Assembly (NCBI GenBank): GCA_964358855.1
Contig: CAYHQQ010000007.1
Coordinates: 36,805-100,804, forward strand
From: UBA2396 sp038042175
GTDB taxonomy: Bacteria; Planctomycetota; Phycisphaerae; Phycisphaerales; UBA1924
Direction of reading: 5' to 3'
Length of the DNA: 64,000 nt
In this document: positions 51,826-59,619 of the stretch, in pieces
How positions within the stretch are numbered: position 1 is the stretch's first letter
How the letters are laid out: each line of letters starts with the position of its first letter
Program-made: the position numbers and the translations under genes
Notes under the pieces: generated by a model
The model's input: the letters and a program-made list of their open reading frames with translations, nothing else
What the model was told of the DNA's origin: nothing
The model's database searches: none

Positions 51826-53352
51826 ATGGACCAGCCAAAGGCGACAACCCGGCCCGCTGGCTATTCCGCCCTTCTAGACAGGTACGCGATCCGCGCGATG
51901 CCGAACTGGCACCGATCCGTCGTTTCTGAGGGTGGCGTCCGAAGAACGGATTCAGCAGCGGGCGAAGTCGTCGAAACGTACCCGGCTGCGTACTGGCCGG
52001 GTGAGAGTCCGGGAGACCACCTCGAGTTTGCCCTCAAGTACGACGGCATGAACCTTGCCCTATTGGCAGCTCTGCTGCCGGCGATCGGGGCGGAAGAGGT
52101 GACCCGATACGTCAATTCGAAACCGAACGGGAAGTACGCCCGCCGCATCTGGTACTTCTACGAGATGCTGACCGGCGATCGGCTCTCCCTTGCCGACCTG
52201 ACGCAGGGCAACTATGTGGACCTTCTGGAGAGCGAGGAGAACTTCACGTCCGATCGCGCGGAGCCGATCCGTCGCCAGCGCGTCAACAACAACCTGCTGG
52301 GGGATGCGAGCTTCTGTCCGACGGTACGTCGGACCACAACGACTTCGGCGTTCATCGCACGGGACCTTTCCGCCCGGTGCAGAACGCTGATCGCGTCGTA
52401 CTCCCCGGAACTCCTGCGACGAGCACTGAGCTACCTGTACACGAAGGAGACCAAGTCGTCCTTCGAGATCGAGAACATCAAGCCGGACGCGAACAGAACC
52501 GAGCGGTTCATCGCCCTCCTGCGAGTCGCCCTGAAAGAGGACCTGTGCACCAAGCCGCGGCTGATCGATCTCCAGAATCAGATCGTGGACCCTCGGTTCA
52601 AGGATGCCGACTACCGCACGAGCCAGAACTACGTCGGCGAGACGGTGTCCATCGGGAAGGAACGCGTGCACTACGTCTGCCCGAAGCCCGAGCACGTCAC
52701 GCCGCTGATGGAGGGGATCATCTCGGCGCACGGGCGGATGGAGCGCGGCACCGTCCATCCGGTTGTTCAGGCGGCAATCGTCGGATACGGCTTCGTGTTC
52801 GTCCACCCGTTCGAGGACGGCAATGGCCGCATCCACCGCCTCCTCATCCACAACATCCTCAGTCGGCGAGGTTTCGTGCCGGACGGCGTGATCTTCCCGG
52901 TTTCGGCGGCGATGCTCAAGCATGCCGCCGCGTACGACGCGTCGCTCGAGGCATTCTCACGCCCGCTCTTGGGGTTGGTGGAATACACGCTCGACGACCA
53001 GGGGCGCATGACGGTCCACAACGATCCCGGCGTGTGGTACCGGTACCCGGACATGACCGTGCAGGTCGAGAGCCTGTTCACCTTCGTCGAGCAGACGATT
53101 GAAACGGAGCTCGTCGAAGAGCTCGCATTCCTGGCGAACTACGACGAGACAAAGCGTGCCATTCAGGCGGTCGTCGACATGCCCGACCGCGACATCGACC
53201 TGTTCATCCGGTTCTGTCTCCAGAACAACGGCAAGTTGTCCCAGCGGAAGCGGGAATCGCACTTTCAGCTGCTGACCGATGACGAGATTCAGCGGCTCGA
53301 GCGAGCTGTGGCGGAGGGGTACAGGCAACGCGAAGACGGCCCCGGGCGATAG
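51826..53352 (+). CDS. Fic-domain protein, probable AMPylase with N-terminal inhibitory motif
   Basis: 508 residues from ATG 51826 (GAGGAG upstream). The Fic motif is complete: HPFEDGNGRIHR, His327 to Arg338, in the loop that binds ATP; Fic enzymes usually transfer AMP to Ser/Thr/Tyr of target proteins. Upstream, S212-F-E-I-E216-N217 in KSSFEIENIKPD fits the (S/T)xxxE(G/N) inhibitory motif of class II Fic proteins, where Glu blocks ATP. An N-terminal domain (about 1-200) and a C-terminal domain after about 400 are of unknown type; the latter may be a winged helix. Its place opposite the Wadjet operon suggests island-linked function, for example a guard toxin. That link is inference. Confidence 0.9.
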   Translation: MDQPKATTRPAGYSALLDRYAIRAMPNWHRSVVSEGGVRRTDSAAGEVVETYPAAYWPGESPGDHLEFALKYDGMNLALLAALLPAIGAEEVTRYVNSKPNGKYARRIWYFYEMLTGDRLSLADLTQGNYVDLLESEENFTSDRAEPIRRQRVNNNLLGDASFCPTVRRTTTTSAFIARDLSARCRTLIASYSPELLRRALSYLYTKETKSSFEIENIKPDANRTERFIALLRVALKEDLCTKPRLIDLQNQIVDPRFKDADYRTSQNYVGETVSIGKERVHYVCPKPEHVTPLMEGIISAHGRMERGTVHPVVQAAIVGYGFVFVHPFEDGNGRIHRLLIHNILSRRGFVPDGVIFPVSAAMLKHAAAYDASLEAFSRPLLGLVEYTLDDQGRMTVHNDPGVWYRYPDMTVQVESLFTFVEQTIETELVEELAFLANYDETKRAIQAVVDMPDRDIDLFIRFCLQNNGKLSQRKRESHFQLLTDDEIQRLERAVAEGYRQREDGPGR

Positions 53353-53544
53353 GCACCGCCGACCTGGCCCATATGGCTCCGCAACCGGCACAAAGTTGCG
53401 ACTTTGAGACGATCTCGGCGGGTCTCTGGACCGTCGGAGGAGCCCAACCCGGCCTGATAAACCTGCCGGGCGGCCGCCGGACGCTGCGGTGTCTCTGGGG
53501 CTCTGGAAACGGGTTCGTCACACCACCCCTCGCCCACTATTTGA

Positions 53545-53571
53545 AGATCCCTGGTCCAGTACCAGGGATCT
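53545..53571 (+). terminator. Terminator after fic
   Basis: 11-bp stem (53545-53555 with 53561-53571), loop CCAGT, then TTCATT on the plus strand. Confidence 0.8.
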
Positions 53572-53694
53572 TTCATTGGCCCGCGCAACTTTCTGAACCT
53601 ACGACCGTGGACATGCGCTTCGCATGGACACTTTGGAGGTCCACACCGGCTTTGCGGCGCCTCGAAGCGAAATCCCCCCCCCCCGCTATTACCC
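53572..53694. other. Intergenic stretch with an 11-C run and att-core-like end
   Basis: Between the fic terminator and the end of the CoA-transferase gene. It has AAATCC, an 11-C run and GCTATT (to 53690), resembling the end of the att repeat (AAATCCACTCCCCGCTATT) with changes. No gene seen. Confidence 0.35.
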
Positions 53695-54978
53695 TCATTC
53701 GCTCAAAGAATAACAGCGGGTCGCGGCAAGCTTGCGGCGCAACTCCGCACGGAAGTCCGGGTGTGCGATCGAGATCAGCGCCTCGCCCCGCTGACGGAGC
53801 GTAAGCCCGTGCAGATTCACCGCGCCGTACTCGGTGACGATCCAGTGGACGTGCCCGCGCGTCGTGACGACCCCGGCACCGGGCGCGAGCTCAGCGGTGA
53901 TCCGCGAGATCCTCCCGCCCGCTGCCGTTGATGGCAATGCAATGATCGCCTTGCCGCCCTCCGAGAGCGCAGCGCCGCGGACGAAGTCCATCTGACCACC
54001 GATGCCCGAGTAGATTCTGTGCCCGATCGAATCGGCGCAGACCTGGCCGGTCAGATCGATCTCCAAGGCGCTGTTGATGGCGGTGACCTTTGGGTTTTTG
54101 CGGATGAGCGCCGTGTCGTTGGTCCGGTCGCACGGGTGAAACTCAACGAGGGGGTTGTCGTTGAGATAATCGAACAGTTTCTTCGTGCCCAGCGCAAAGC
54201 TGGTGACCGTCCGACCGGGGTGGACGCGCTTGTGCCTGTTGGTGATGACGCCGCCTTCAACCAGCGGGATCAGACCGTCGGAGAACATCTCGGTGTGCAC
54301 GCCAAGCTCAAGCTTGTTCCCCAGCCGCGCCAGCACGGCATCCGGGATCGCGCCGATGCCCATCTGCAGCGTGGCACCATCCTCAACAAGACCCGCGACG
54401 ATCTCTCCGATGTGTGCCTCGACTGGGCCCACCTCCCCGCGGGCGTGCTCGGGAAGCGCGCGATCCAAATCGACCCACGCCGCCAGACGCTTGGCAGGCA
54501 TGACGGTGTTTCCGCTCGTTCGCGGCATCTGCGCATTGACTTCCGCAATCACCATGCCCGCACAATCGACCGCGGCCCGCGCGGCGTCGCAGGATGTGCC
54601 CAGCGTGTGCAGGGCGTGCCGGTCCGCCGGAGAGAGCTGCACGATCGCAGCGTCGAGCTTGATCCTGCCCGAGTAGAACAGCCCTGGAATATCGGAGAGA
54701 AACACGGGCATGAAGTCGGCACGCCCTTCCTGCACCGCGGTACGCGCCGCCGCGCCGGTGAAAAAAGACACAGATCGGATGCGCCCGCTGACCTCGGGAG
54801 ACAGGAAAGAGCTGGCACCGTCGGTGTGAAGGTGATAGAGCGTCACGTCGCGCAGGTCTTCGCGCTCGGAGAGCGCATCGAGCAAGGTGATCGGTGTCGC
54901 CGCGGCCCCGTGCACAAAGACGCGCATGCCGCTGCGGATCAGTCCGACCGCATCTGCCGGGGAGTTTGCTAGAGCCAT
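53695..54978 (-). CDS. Acetyl-CoA hydrolase/4-hydroxybutyrate CoA-transferase family protein
   Basis: 427 residues from ATG 54978 (GAGAG upstream). Class I CoA-transferase fold: VFVHGAAATPITLLDALSER near the start, VDCAGMVIAEVNAQMPRTSG, ATLQMGIGAIPDAVLARLGN, HTEMFSDGLIPLVEGG with the catalytic Glu, SGIGGQMDFVRGAALSEGGK and GHVHWIVTEYGAVNLHGLTL. It moves CoA between acyl groups, typically acetyl-CoA and a hydroxy- or short-chain acid. Substrate uncertain. Its role on an island is unclear; it lies beside a dehydrogenase fragment. Confidence 0.9.
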   Translation of the reverse strand: MALANSPADAVGLIRSGMRVFVHGAAATPITLLDALSEREDLRDVTLYHLHTDGASSFLSPEVSGRIRSVSFFTGAAARTAVQEGRADFMPVFLSDIPGLFYSGRIKLDAAIVQLSPADRHALHTLGTSCDAARAAVDCAGMVIAEVNAQMPRTSGNTVMPAKRLAAWVDLDRALPEHARGEVGPVEAHIGEIVAGLVEDGATLQMGIGAIPDAVLARLGNKLELGVHTEMFSDGLIPLVEGGVITNRHKRVHPGRTVTSFALGTKKLFDYLNDNPLVEFHPCDRTNDTALIRKNPKVTAINSALEIDLTGQVCADSIGHRIYSGIGGQMDFVRGAALSEGGKAIIALPSTAAGGRISRITAELAPGAGVVTTRGHVHWIVTEYGAVNLHGLTLRQRGEALISIAHPDFRAELRRKLAATRCYSLSE

Positions 54979-55033
54979 GAAGAATTCTCTCAATCGCCTT
55001 TTTTTGTTGGGTCGACCGCTGCGCAGCACGATT

Positions 55034-55315
55034 CTATACCCGCCATTGAAAGTGCCTTGGCTCACGCCAGGGCACTTCCCGCAATCGACGAGCCTCAAAG
55101 GGTGATGACCGGCCGTGCGGCGGCTTCATCGCCGCGATCGCGTGCTTGCAGCCGAGGAAGACGCCCCCCAGGTTCGTCGCGTGGACCGCTCGCCAGGCGT
55201 CCAGCGACGCATGCTCAGGGTCGTGCGGTCCCATGTCAGAAACAAAGCCCGTGATGCCGGCATTGTTCACGAGAACGTCGATACGCCCGTGCACCGCCGC
55301 GGCCTCGGCAAACAC
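55034..55315 (-). pseudogene. Short-chain dehydrogenase fragment
   Basis: Only the middle of an SDR is present: GRIDVLVNNAGITGF (NNAG motif) and DAWRAVHATNLGGVFLGCKH, then the match stops. Similarity extends a few codons upstream (ATREQIAGRVFAEAAAV, to about 55335). The GxxxGxG cofactor loop and the catalytic YxxxK are both missing, so it cannot be an active enzyme. Downstream residues read into the 5' region of the CoA-transferase gene. Confidence 0.75.
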
Positions 55316-55323
55316 ACGACCGG

Positions 55324-58191
55324 CTATTTGCTCCCGGGTTGCGAGACGGGGGCGGGCGACGAATAGATGCTCTGGCTCACGGGTTTGTCGAAGGCCTCTG
55401 GGTGGAGGTACTTGCCCTTCTCGGCGGCCGGCTTATCGACCGAGTTGGGAATGCGGTTCTTCTCCGCCCAGGCGTCCTTGCGGATGCCGGTGACTTGCCA
55501 CGACACCTTGAGGTTCCCGCGGCTGGAACGGAGCGTGAACTGGTTGTCTTTGACCTCGCGAACGACCTTGGACCACAGGAAGACCTCCATGTCGTCGGAC
55601 TCATCGATCACCGTGAGCTGATACCGGAAGTCGCGGTTCAGGGCCTCGAAGTAATCAGGCAGCGTGATCGTGGCGTACCCGTCAGCGTCCGTGGTGATGT
55701 TGCCGTTGTACACGTTCATCATGTCGGGCGACTCGACGAACGAGTGGTAGAGAAACTTGTTCTCAGGGTCGAGGGGGTGGTCGATCTTGAATGAGCCGCC
55801 GCCTTTGGAGAGGGAGCCAACGACGGAGAGATTTCCGCCGCTGGTCAGTTGCATTCGGGCGGCATTGCCGCCGGGGAACACAGTGCCGTCGGAGTACCAG
55901 ACGAAGCCGCCGCCGCTGGTGACAAACCGCATGAAGTGACCAGACCGTGCCGAGTACAGCCCAAGGTCGGTGGTGTTCCAGCCGGCCTGGTAGTCGTCGG
56001 TGATGATGCCCCCTCTTACGCGGATGATGCCTTCAAAGACCTGATCGAAGCCAGTGAAGTAGTTCGTGTTGGCATTCAGGCGGGGGATGTTGGACGACAA
56101 CTGTGCTTCGCCCACCGTTCCGGTGGTGAGGTTTGAGGCGTTGGTGTAGAAAGAGGCCGACTGACCGTTGAGTTGATTGGCGTTTGTCGCGGTCGTTGCC
56201 GAGGTTGCCGTGGTGGCGTTGCCGTTGAGAGTGGCCGTGATGGTGCCGGCCGCGAAGTTGCCCGAGGCATCTCGGAGTACGAGCGTGCTGGGCGTGCTCA
56301 GGTTGGAACCGGTGGTCCGGACGTTTGCCAGCGTGCCGGTCGTGATCTTCGAAGCGTCGAGGTTCGGAATCTGGGCCAAGGCCAATGTGCCAGAGGTGAT
56401 CTTTGATGCATCAAGATTGGGAACCTGGGCTATACCGAGCGTGCCGGTGGTGATGTTGGAGGCGTTGGTGTAGAACGATGCGGGCTGACCGCTTAGTTGC
56501 GTGGCGTTGACACCGGTCAACCCCGAGCCACTGACGCCAGCGAGGCTCGATGAGAGCAGCGGTGTGCCAAAACCGACACCGATCGCAGCGTTGAAGACCT
56601 GCAGCGTGCTCGAGCTGTAGTTCACCACGTACTCGAAGGAGCCCGACACCGCGACGCCGCATGGGAAGTTCCCGGTCGCGGCGCTCCCCGCCGGCGTGAT
56701 CGCCCCTGGGTTGCTGATGTTGAAGACCTGCAGCGTGTTCGCGCCGGCGTTCACCACATGCGCGAATGCCCCCGACACCGCGACGGAGTATGGCGAGCTC
56801 CCAGTCGAGACGCTCCCTGCCAGCGTGATCGCCCCGGGGTTGCTGATGTTGAAGACCTGCAGCGAGTTCGAGCCGTTGTTCACCACATACGCGAACGAGC
56901 CCGACACCGCAACGGATTGTGGGAAGCTCCCCGTCGCGACGCTCCCCGCCAGCGTGGGCGCGGCGGGGTTGCTGATGTTGAAGACCTGCAGCGTGTTCGA
57001 GTCGCTGTTCACCACGTACGCGAACGAGCCCGACACCGCGACGGAGATTGGAGAGTACTCTGTCGCGATGCTTCCCGCCAGTGTCGGTGCCGCGGGGTTG
57101 CTGATGCTGAAGATCTGCAGCGTGAACGAGCTGTAGTCCACCACGTACACGAACGAGCCCGACACCGCGACGGATTGTGGGTTGGATTCGGTCGCGACGC
57201 TCCCCGTCAGCGTCGGCGCGGCGGGGTTGCTGATGTTGAAGACCTGCAGCGTGTTGGAGCTGTAGTTCACCACGTACGCGAACGAGCCCGACACCGCAAC
57301 GGATTGTGGGAAGCTCCCCGTCGCGACGCTCCCGGCCAGCGTGGGCGCGGCGGGGTTGCTGATGTTGAAAGCCTGCAGAGAGTTCGCTTGGGCGTTCACC
57401 ACATACGCGAACGAGCCCGACACCGCCACGGAGATTGGAGCGCTCCCGGTCGCGACGCTCACCGCCAGCGACAAGTCGATGCCCTCCGTTCCCAACCCGC
57501 TCCGCACATCGGCGCTCAGCGACGACCGCACAAGCGTGCCGGCGTTGATGCTCCCGCCGTTGAGGTTGGTCAGGCCCGAGCCGCTGCCGGTGAAGATGCC
57601 GCTGAAGGTGTTGGCCGCGTTGGAGAAGTTTGTCTGGCCCGTGAAGGTTTGGGTGCCGTCCAGGCGTGCGACGTTGCCCGACAGCCGCGAATCGGAGAGA
57701 GCGCCCGTCAGGTTCGCGGCGTTCTGGTAGAAGCCAGCCGACTGCCCGTTCAGGCTCATCGCGTTGGCCGCGGTGGTCGCGGTGCCCGCGTTCTGAGCAA
57801 ACGTCGCATTGGGCGCGGCCGTCAACTCCTGGCGTGGCGCGAGGGTGGTGTACCCGGTGGCGTTGGAACAGTCCAGCCCGCTGTCGGGTCGAACCTCAAT
57901 CTCCAGGAACCGCTTTTGCCCGACGAACGCCGCCCCGAAGTCCAGCGACACCGTGAAGCGCCCACTGGCGACCGCCAGATTATCGGAGCACAGCGTGCTG
58001 CCGATCTGGTTGCCGCCGGTGGCGGCGTCGTAGAGCCTGAATCGCACGTCATAGGTGCCCGTCGCCGCTGTGCCGCCACTGGCCAGTTCACCCTGATACG
58101 CGAACGCCGTATCCAAGGGCGTTTGTGCCCTGGCGGCGACCGCCAGGCACATGGAAAGCACAGAAACGAGCAGAATTGCGACGCGACGCAT
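55324..58191 (-). CDS. Large secreted repeat protein (LVIVD-type propeller) with tail-fibre-like C-terminus
   Basis: 955 residues from ATG 58191 (GAGG upstream). Signal peptide at 1-23. Then a beta-rich domain (AFAYQGELASGGTAATGTYD), Asn/Gly/Thr-rich linkers, seven tandem 43-residue repeats (VAVSGSFAYVVN...LQVFNISNPAAPTLAGS; DNA 56554-57456), more low-complexity linkers, and a C-terminal part with KIDHPLDPENKFLYHSFVES, NVYNGNITTDADGYATITLP and DYFEALNRDFRYQLTVI, a segment common at the end of very large surface proteins. The repeats should form a beta-propeller-like adhesin domain. No catalytic residues seen. Confidence 0.83.
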   Translation of the reverse strand: MRRVAILLVSVLSMCLAVAARAQTPLDTAFAYQGELASGGTAATGTYDVRFRLYDAATGGNQIGSTLCSDNLAVASGRFTVSLDFGAAFVGQKRFLEIEVRPDSGLDCSNATGYTTLAPRQELTAAPNATFAQNAGTATTAANAMSLNGQSAGFYQNAANLTGALSDSRLSGNVARLDGTQTFTGQTNFSNAANTFSGIFTGSGSGLTNLNGGSINAGTLVRSSLSADVRSGLGTEGIDLSLAVSVATGSAPISVAVSGSFAYVVNAQANSLQAFNISNPAAPTLAGSVATGSFPQSVAVSGSFAYVVNYSSNTLQVFNISNPAAPTLTGSVATESNPQSVAVSGSFVYVVDYSSFTLQIFSISNPAAPTLAGSIATEYSPISVAVSGSFAYVVNSDSNTLQVFNISNPAAPTLAGSVATGSFPQSVAVSGSFAYVVNNGSNSLQVFNISNPGAITLAGSVSTGSSPYSVAVSGAFAHVVNAGANTLQVFNISNPGAITPAGSAATGNFPCGVAVSGSFEYVVNYSSSTLQVFNAAIGVGFGTPLLSSSLAGVSGSGLTGVNATQLSGQPASFYTNASNITTGTLGIAQVPNLDASKITSGTLALAQIPNLDASKITTGTLANVRTTGSNLSTPSTLVLRDASGNFAAGTITATLNGNATTATSATTATNANQLNGQSASFYTNASNLTTGTVGEAQLSSNIPRLNANTNYFTGFDQVFEGIIRVRGGIITDDYQAGWNTTDLGLYSARSGHFMRFVTSGGGFVWYSDGTVFPGGNAARMQLTSGGNLSVVGSLSKGGGSFKIDHPLDPENKFLYHSFVESPDMMNVYNGNITTDADGYATITLPDYFEALNRDFRYQLTVIDESDDMEVFLWSKVVREVKDNQFTLRSSRGNLKVSWQVTGIRKDAWAEKNRIPNSVDKPAAEKGKYLHPEAFDKPVSQSIYSSPAPVSQPGSK
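56554..57456 (-). repeat. Seven tandem 129-bp repeats in coding sequence
   Basis: The landmark GACACCGC recurs at 56645, 56774, 56903, 57032, 57161, 57290 and 57419, always 129 bp apart, giving seven 43-codon units; the last one is degenerate. Confidence 0.9.
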
Positions 58192-58336
58192 AGGGGCCTC
58201 AGTTCTGAGTACACGACAACACGGGCGGGCGGAGAGAAGTTCGGTCAAATCCGATCACGGCACAACTGACGATTGCCGCTCACGAGGGAGAGATTACCGG
58301 GTTCGGGCGACTTTGCCAAGCGCTTCTTGGGTCGTG

Positions 58337-58750
58337 ACGATGCGAAACTGGTCCATCCTGGCCCTTCCGGCGGCACCCGGTCATGCCGTCCCCGCGTTCA
58401 CCTGCCCGATTCCAGAATGGGTCGCCCAGCAGGCCTGGCGCAAGGCCCGAGCCTGCGGGCACAAGCACGCGACACGGGTCATCGAGGGGGTGCCCATCAC
58501 CGAGATGTTGGTGCTCGCGACTTGCGAATGCTCAACCTCGCCCGTGCGTCTCTTCTTGCCCAAGAGCACGCCCATGCTCCAGCACCTTCTGTATGAGAAC
58601 GGCATCAACGCCTCGGGGCTGGCCCGCCTCCTGGGCATCCACCCGAGCATGGGGTCGAAGCTTCTCAAGGGAGATCGGGCGCTCACCGTGGATCACATCC
58701 GCCTTCTGGCGGCCAGGTCCACGGTGCGGGCGGACACGTTCATCGACTGA
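58337..58750 (+). CDS. HigA-like HTH protein (antitoxin or remnant)
   Basis: 137 residues if ATG 58337 is right; the frame is open further left. Only the C-terminal 60 residues are convincing: TPMLQHLLYENGINASGLAR, LLGIHPSMGSKLLKGDRALT, VDHIRLLAARS, a HigA/XRE helix-turn-helix ending at TFID. The N-terminal part (VIEGVPITEMLVLATCECST) does not resemble the usual HigA N-terminus. No HigB-type toxin is next to it. It may be a truncated antitoxin near the right end of the island. Confidence 0.6.
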   Translation, partial: TMRNWSILALPAAPGHAVPAFTCPIPEWVAQQAWRKARACGHKHATRVIEGVPITEMLVLATCECSTSPVRLFLPKSTPMLQHLLYENGINASGLARLLGIHPSMGSKLLKGDRALTVDHIRLLAARSTVRADTFID

Positions 58751-59319
58751 ATCGTGCTCGGAGGCACGGGCCATCCACGCGTCGCGATCGCGCCCCATCA
58801 GAGCCCGACGCGCCTGCGAGGGTGCGTTTGGAATCGCCACTGATGTCCAATGACACGTCAAACCGGCGCACTCCCGTCTCATGCCACTGAAGTCGCCTCC
58901 GCTTGCACACGGCCTCCCAAACACTCCCGGCGACTTCAGTCTGCCTTTCATGCTGTCGAGAAGTGCCCAGCTCCGCGGCCACCCACTTCGAGCCCGACAA
59001 CTTCTCATGCCCTTGCCGCAGCCAAAGCGATCGGTTGCGGTTCCGCATTCGGCCACGCGATCGCGGTAGCTCCTCTGAACGGATTCGGGGGGACGGCTGG
59101 CCAGCGCACTGCCCTTGCCGCACGGCTTCCCCTGGCCGTTGACTTCCCGAACAACTGCCCGGAGGTCACCGGTTTGCCAGTACCCCAAGGCGTCCCCTAC
59201 GGCTTGATAAACATGGCACAAGTGGGCATCATGGTCGTCGAGCATCGAGAGCACGTAACTCCCGACGAGTGCGCAAGGTACCGGCGATTCAGGAATTTGC
59301 GGCTTTCGGGCGTGAAACT
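58751..59319. other. Non-coding or decayed right end of the island
   Basis: About 570 bp before the right repeat. Several frames are open on both strands, but none has a good start or recognisable domain, and codon use looks random. Probably eroded element DNA. Confidence 0.45.
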
Positions 59320-59363
59320 CTCATAACCCGGAGGTCAGTGGTTCAAATCCACTCCCCGCTATT
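59320..59363 (+). repeat. attR: 44-bp direct repeat, right copy (tRNA-fMet 3' fragment)
   Basis: Exact copy of 41533-41576, holding the anticodon loop to 3' end of tRNA-fMet without its 5' half. Confidence 0.92.
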
Positions 59364-59619
59364 TCAACCAGATCGACCCTTCTCTGATGGGGAGGGTTCT
59401 TTCATTTTTGGACTTTGAGACCTCCCGCCATTGGTGATCCCTCATCGGCGTTGGCGTGTGGATATTAAGCCGCCGAATCCCCGCAGACCGGCTACTCCTG
59501 GCGATGTCTGCACCCCGTGGGCGTGGTCGACCGTGAGGGCCGCGACCGAATCCATCCGACCTTGCCAGCGACGGGCGTTGGCGTTCGACCATGTGACGGG
59601 GCGGCGTTGGGAACTCGCC
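59364..59619. other. Chromosomal DNA between attR and HD-GYP gene
   Basis: Holds the displaced terminator and no supported gene. Confidence 0.5.
59376..59397 (+). terminator. Displaced terminator of the tRNA gene
   Basis: 9-bp stem (59376-59384 with 59389-59397, two G-U pairs), TGAT loop, then TCTTTCATTTTT. It has no gene of its own upstream apart from the right repeat, so it likely served tRNA-fMet before insertion. Confidence 0.65.

Noticed and set aside
51470..51847. 125-codon minus-strand ORF upstream of jetA
   Set aside because: Overlaps jetA start and the fic start, has no family match; treated as regulatory DNA.
56554..57456. CRISPR-like array
   Set aside because: Regular spacing comes from a coding 43-residue repeat; no short repeat-spacer pattern and no cas genes.
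56758..58269. 503-codon plus-strand ORF over the repeat protein
   Set aside because: Its repeats only mirror the 129-bp repeat; the minus frame has a signal peptide and known C-terminal segments.
58850..59326. 158-codon plus-strand ORF near attR
   Set aside because: No domain, start or codon bias; runs into the tRNA fragment.
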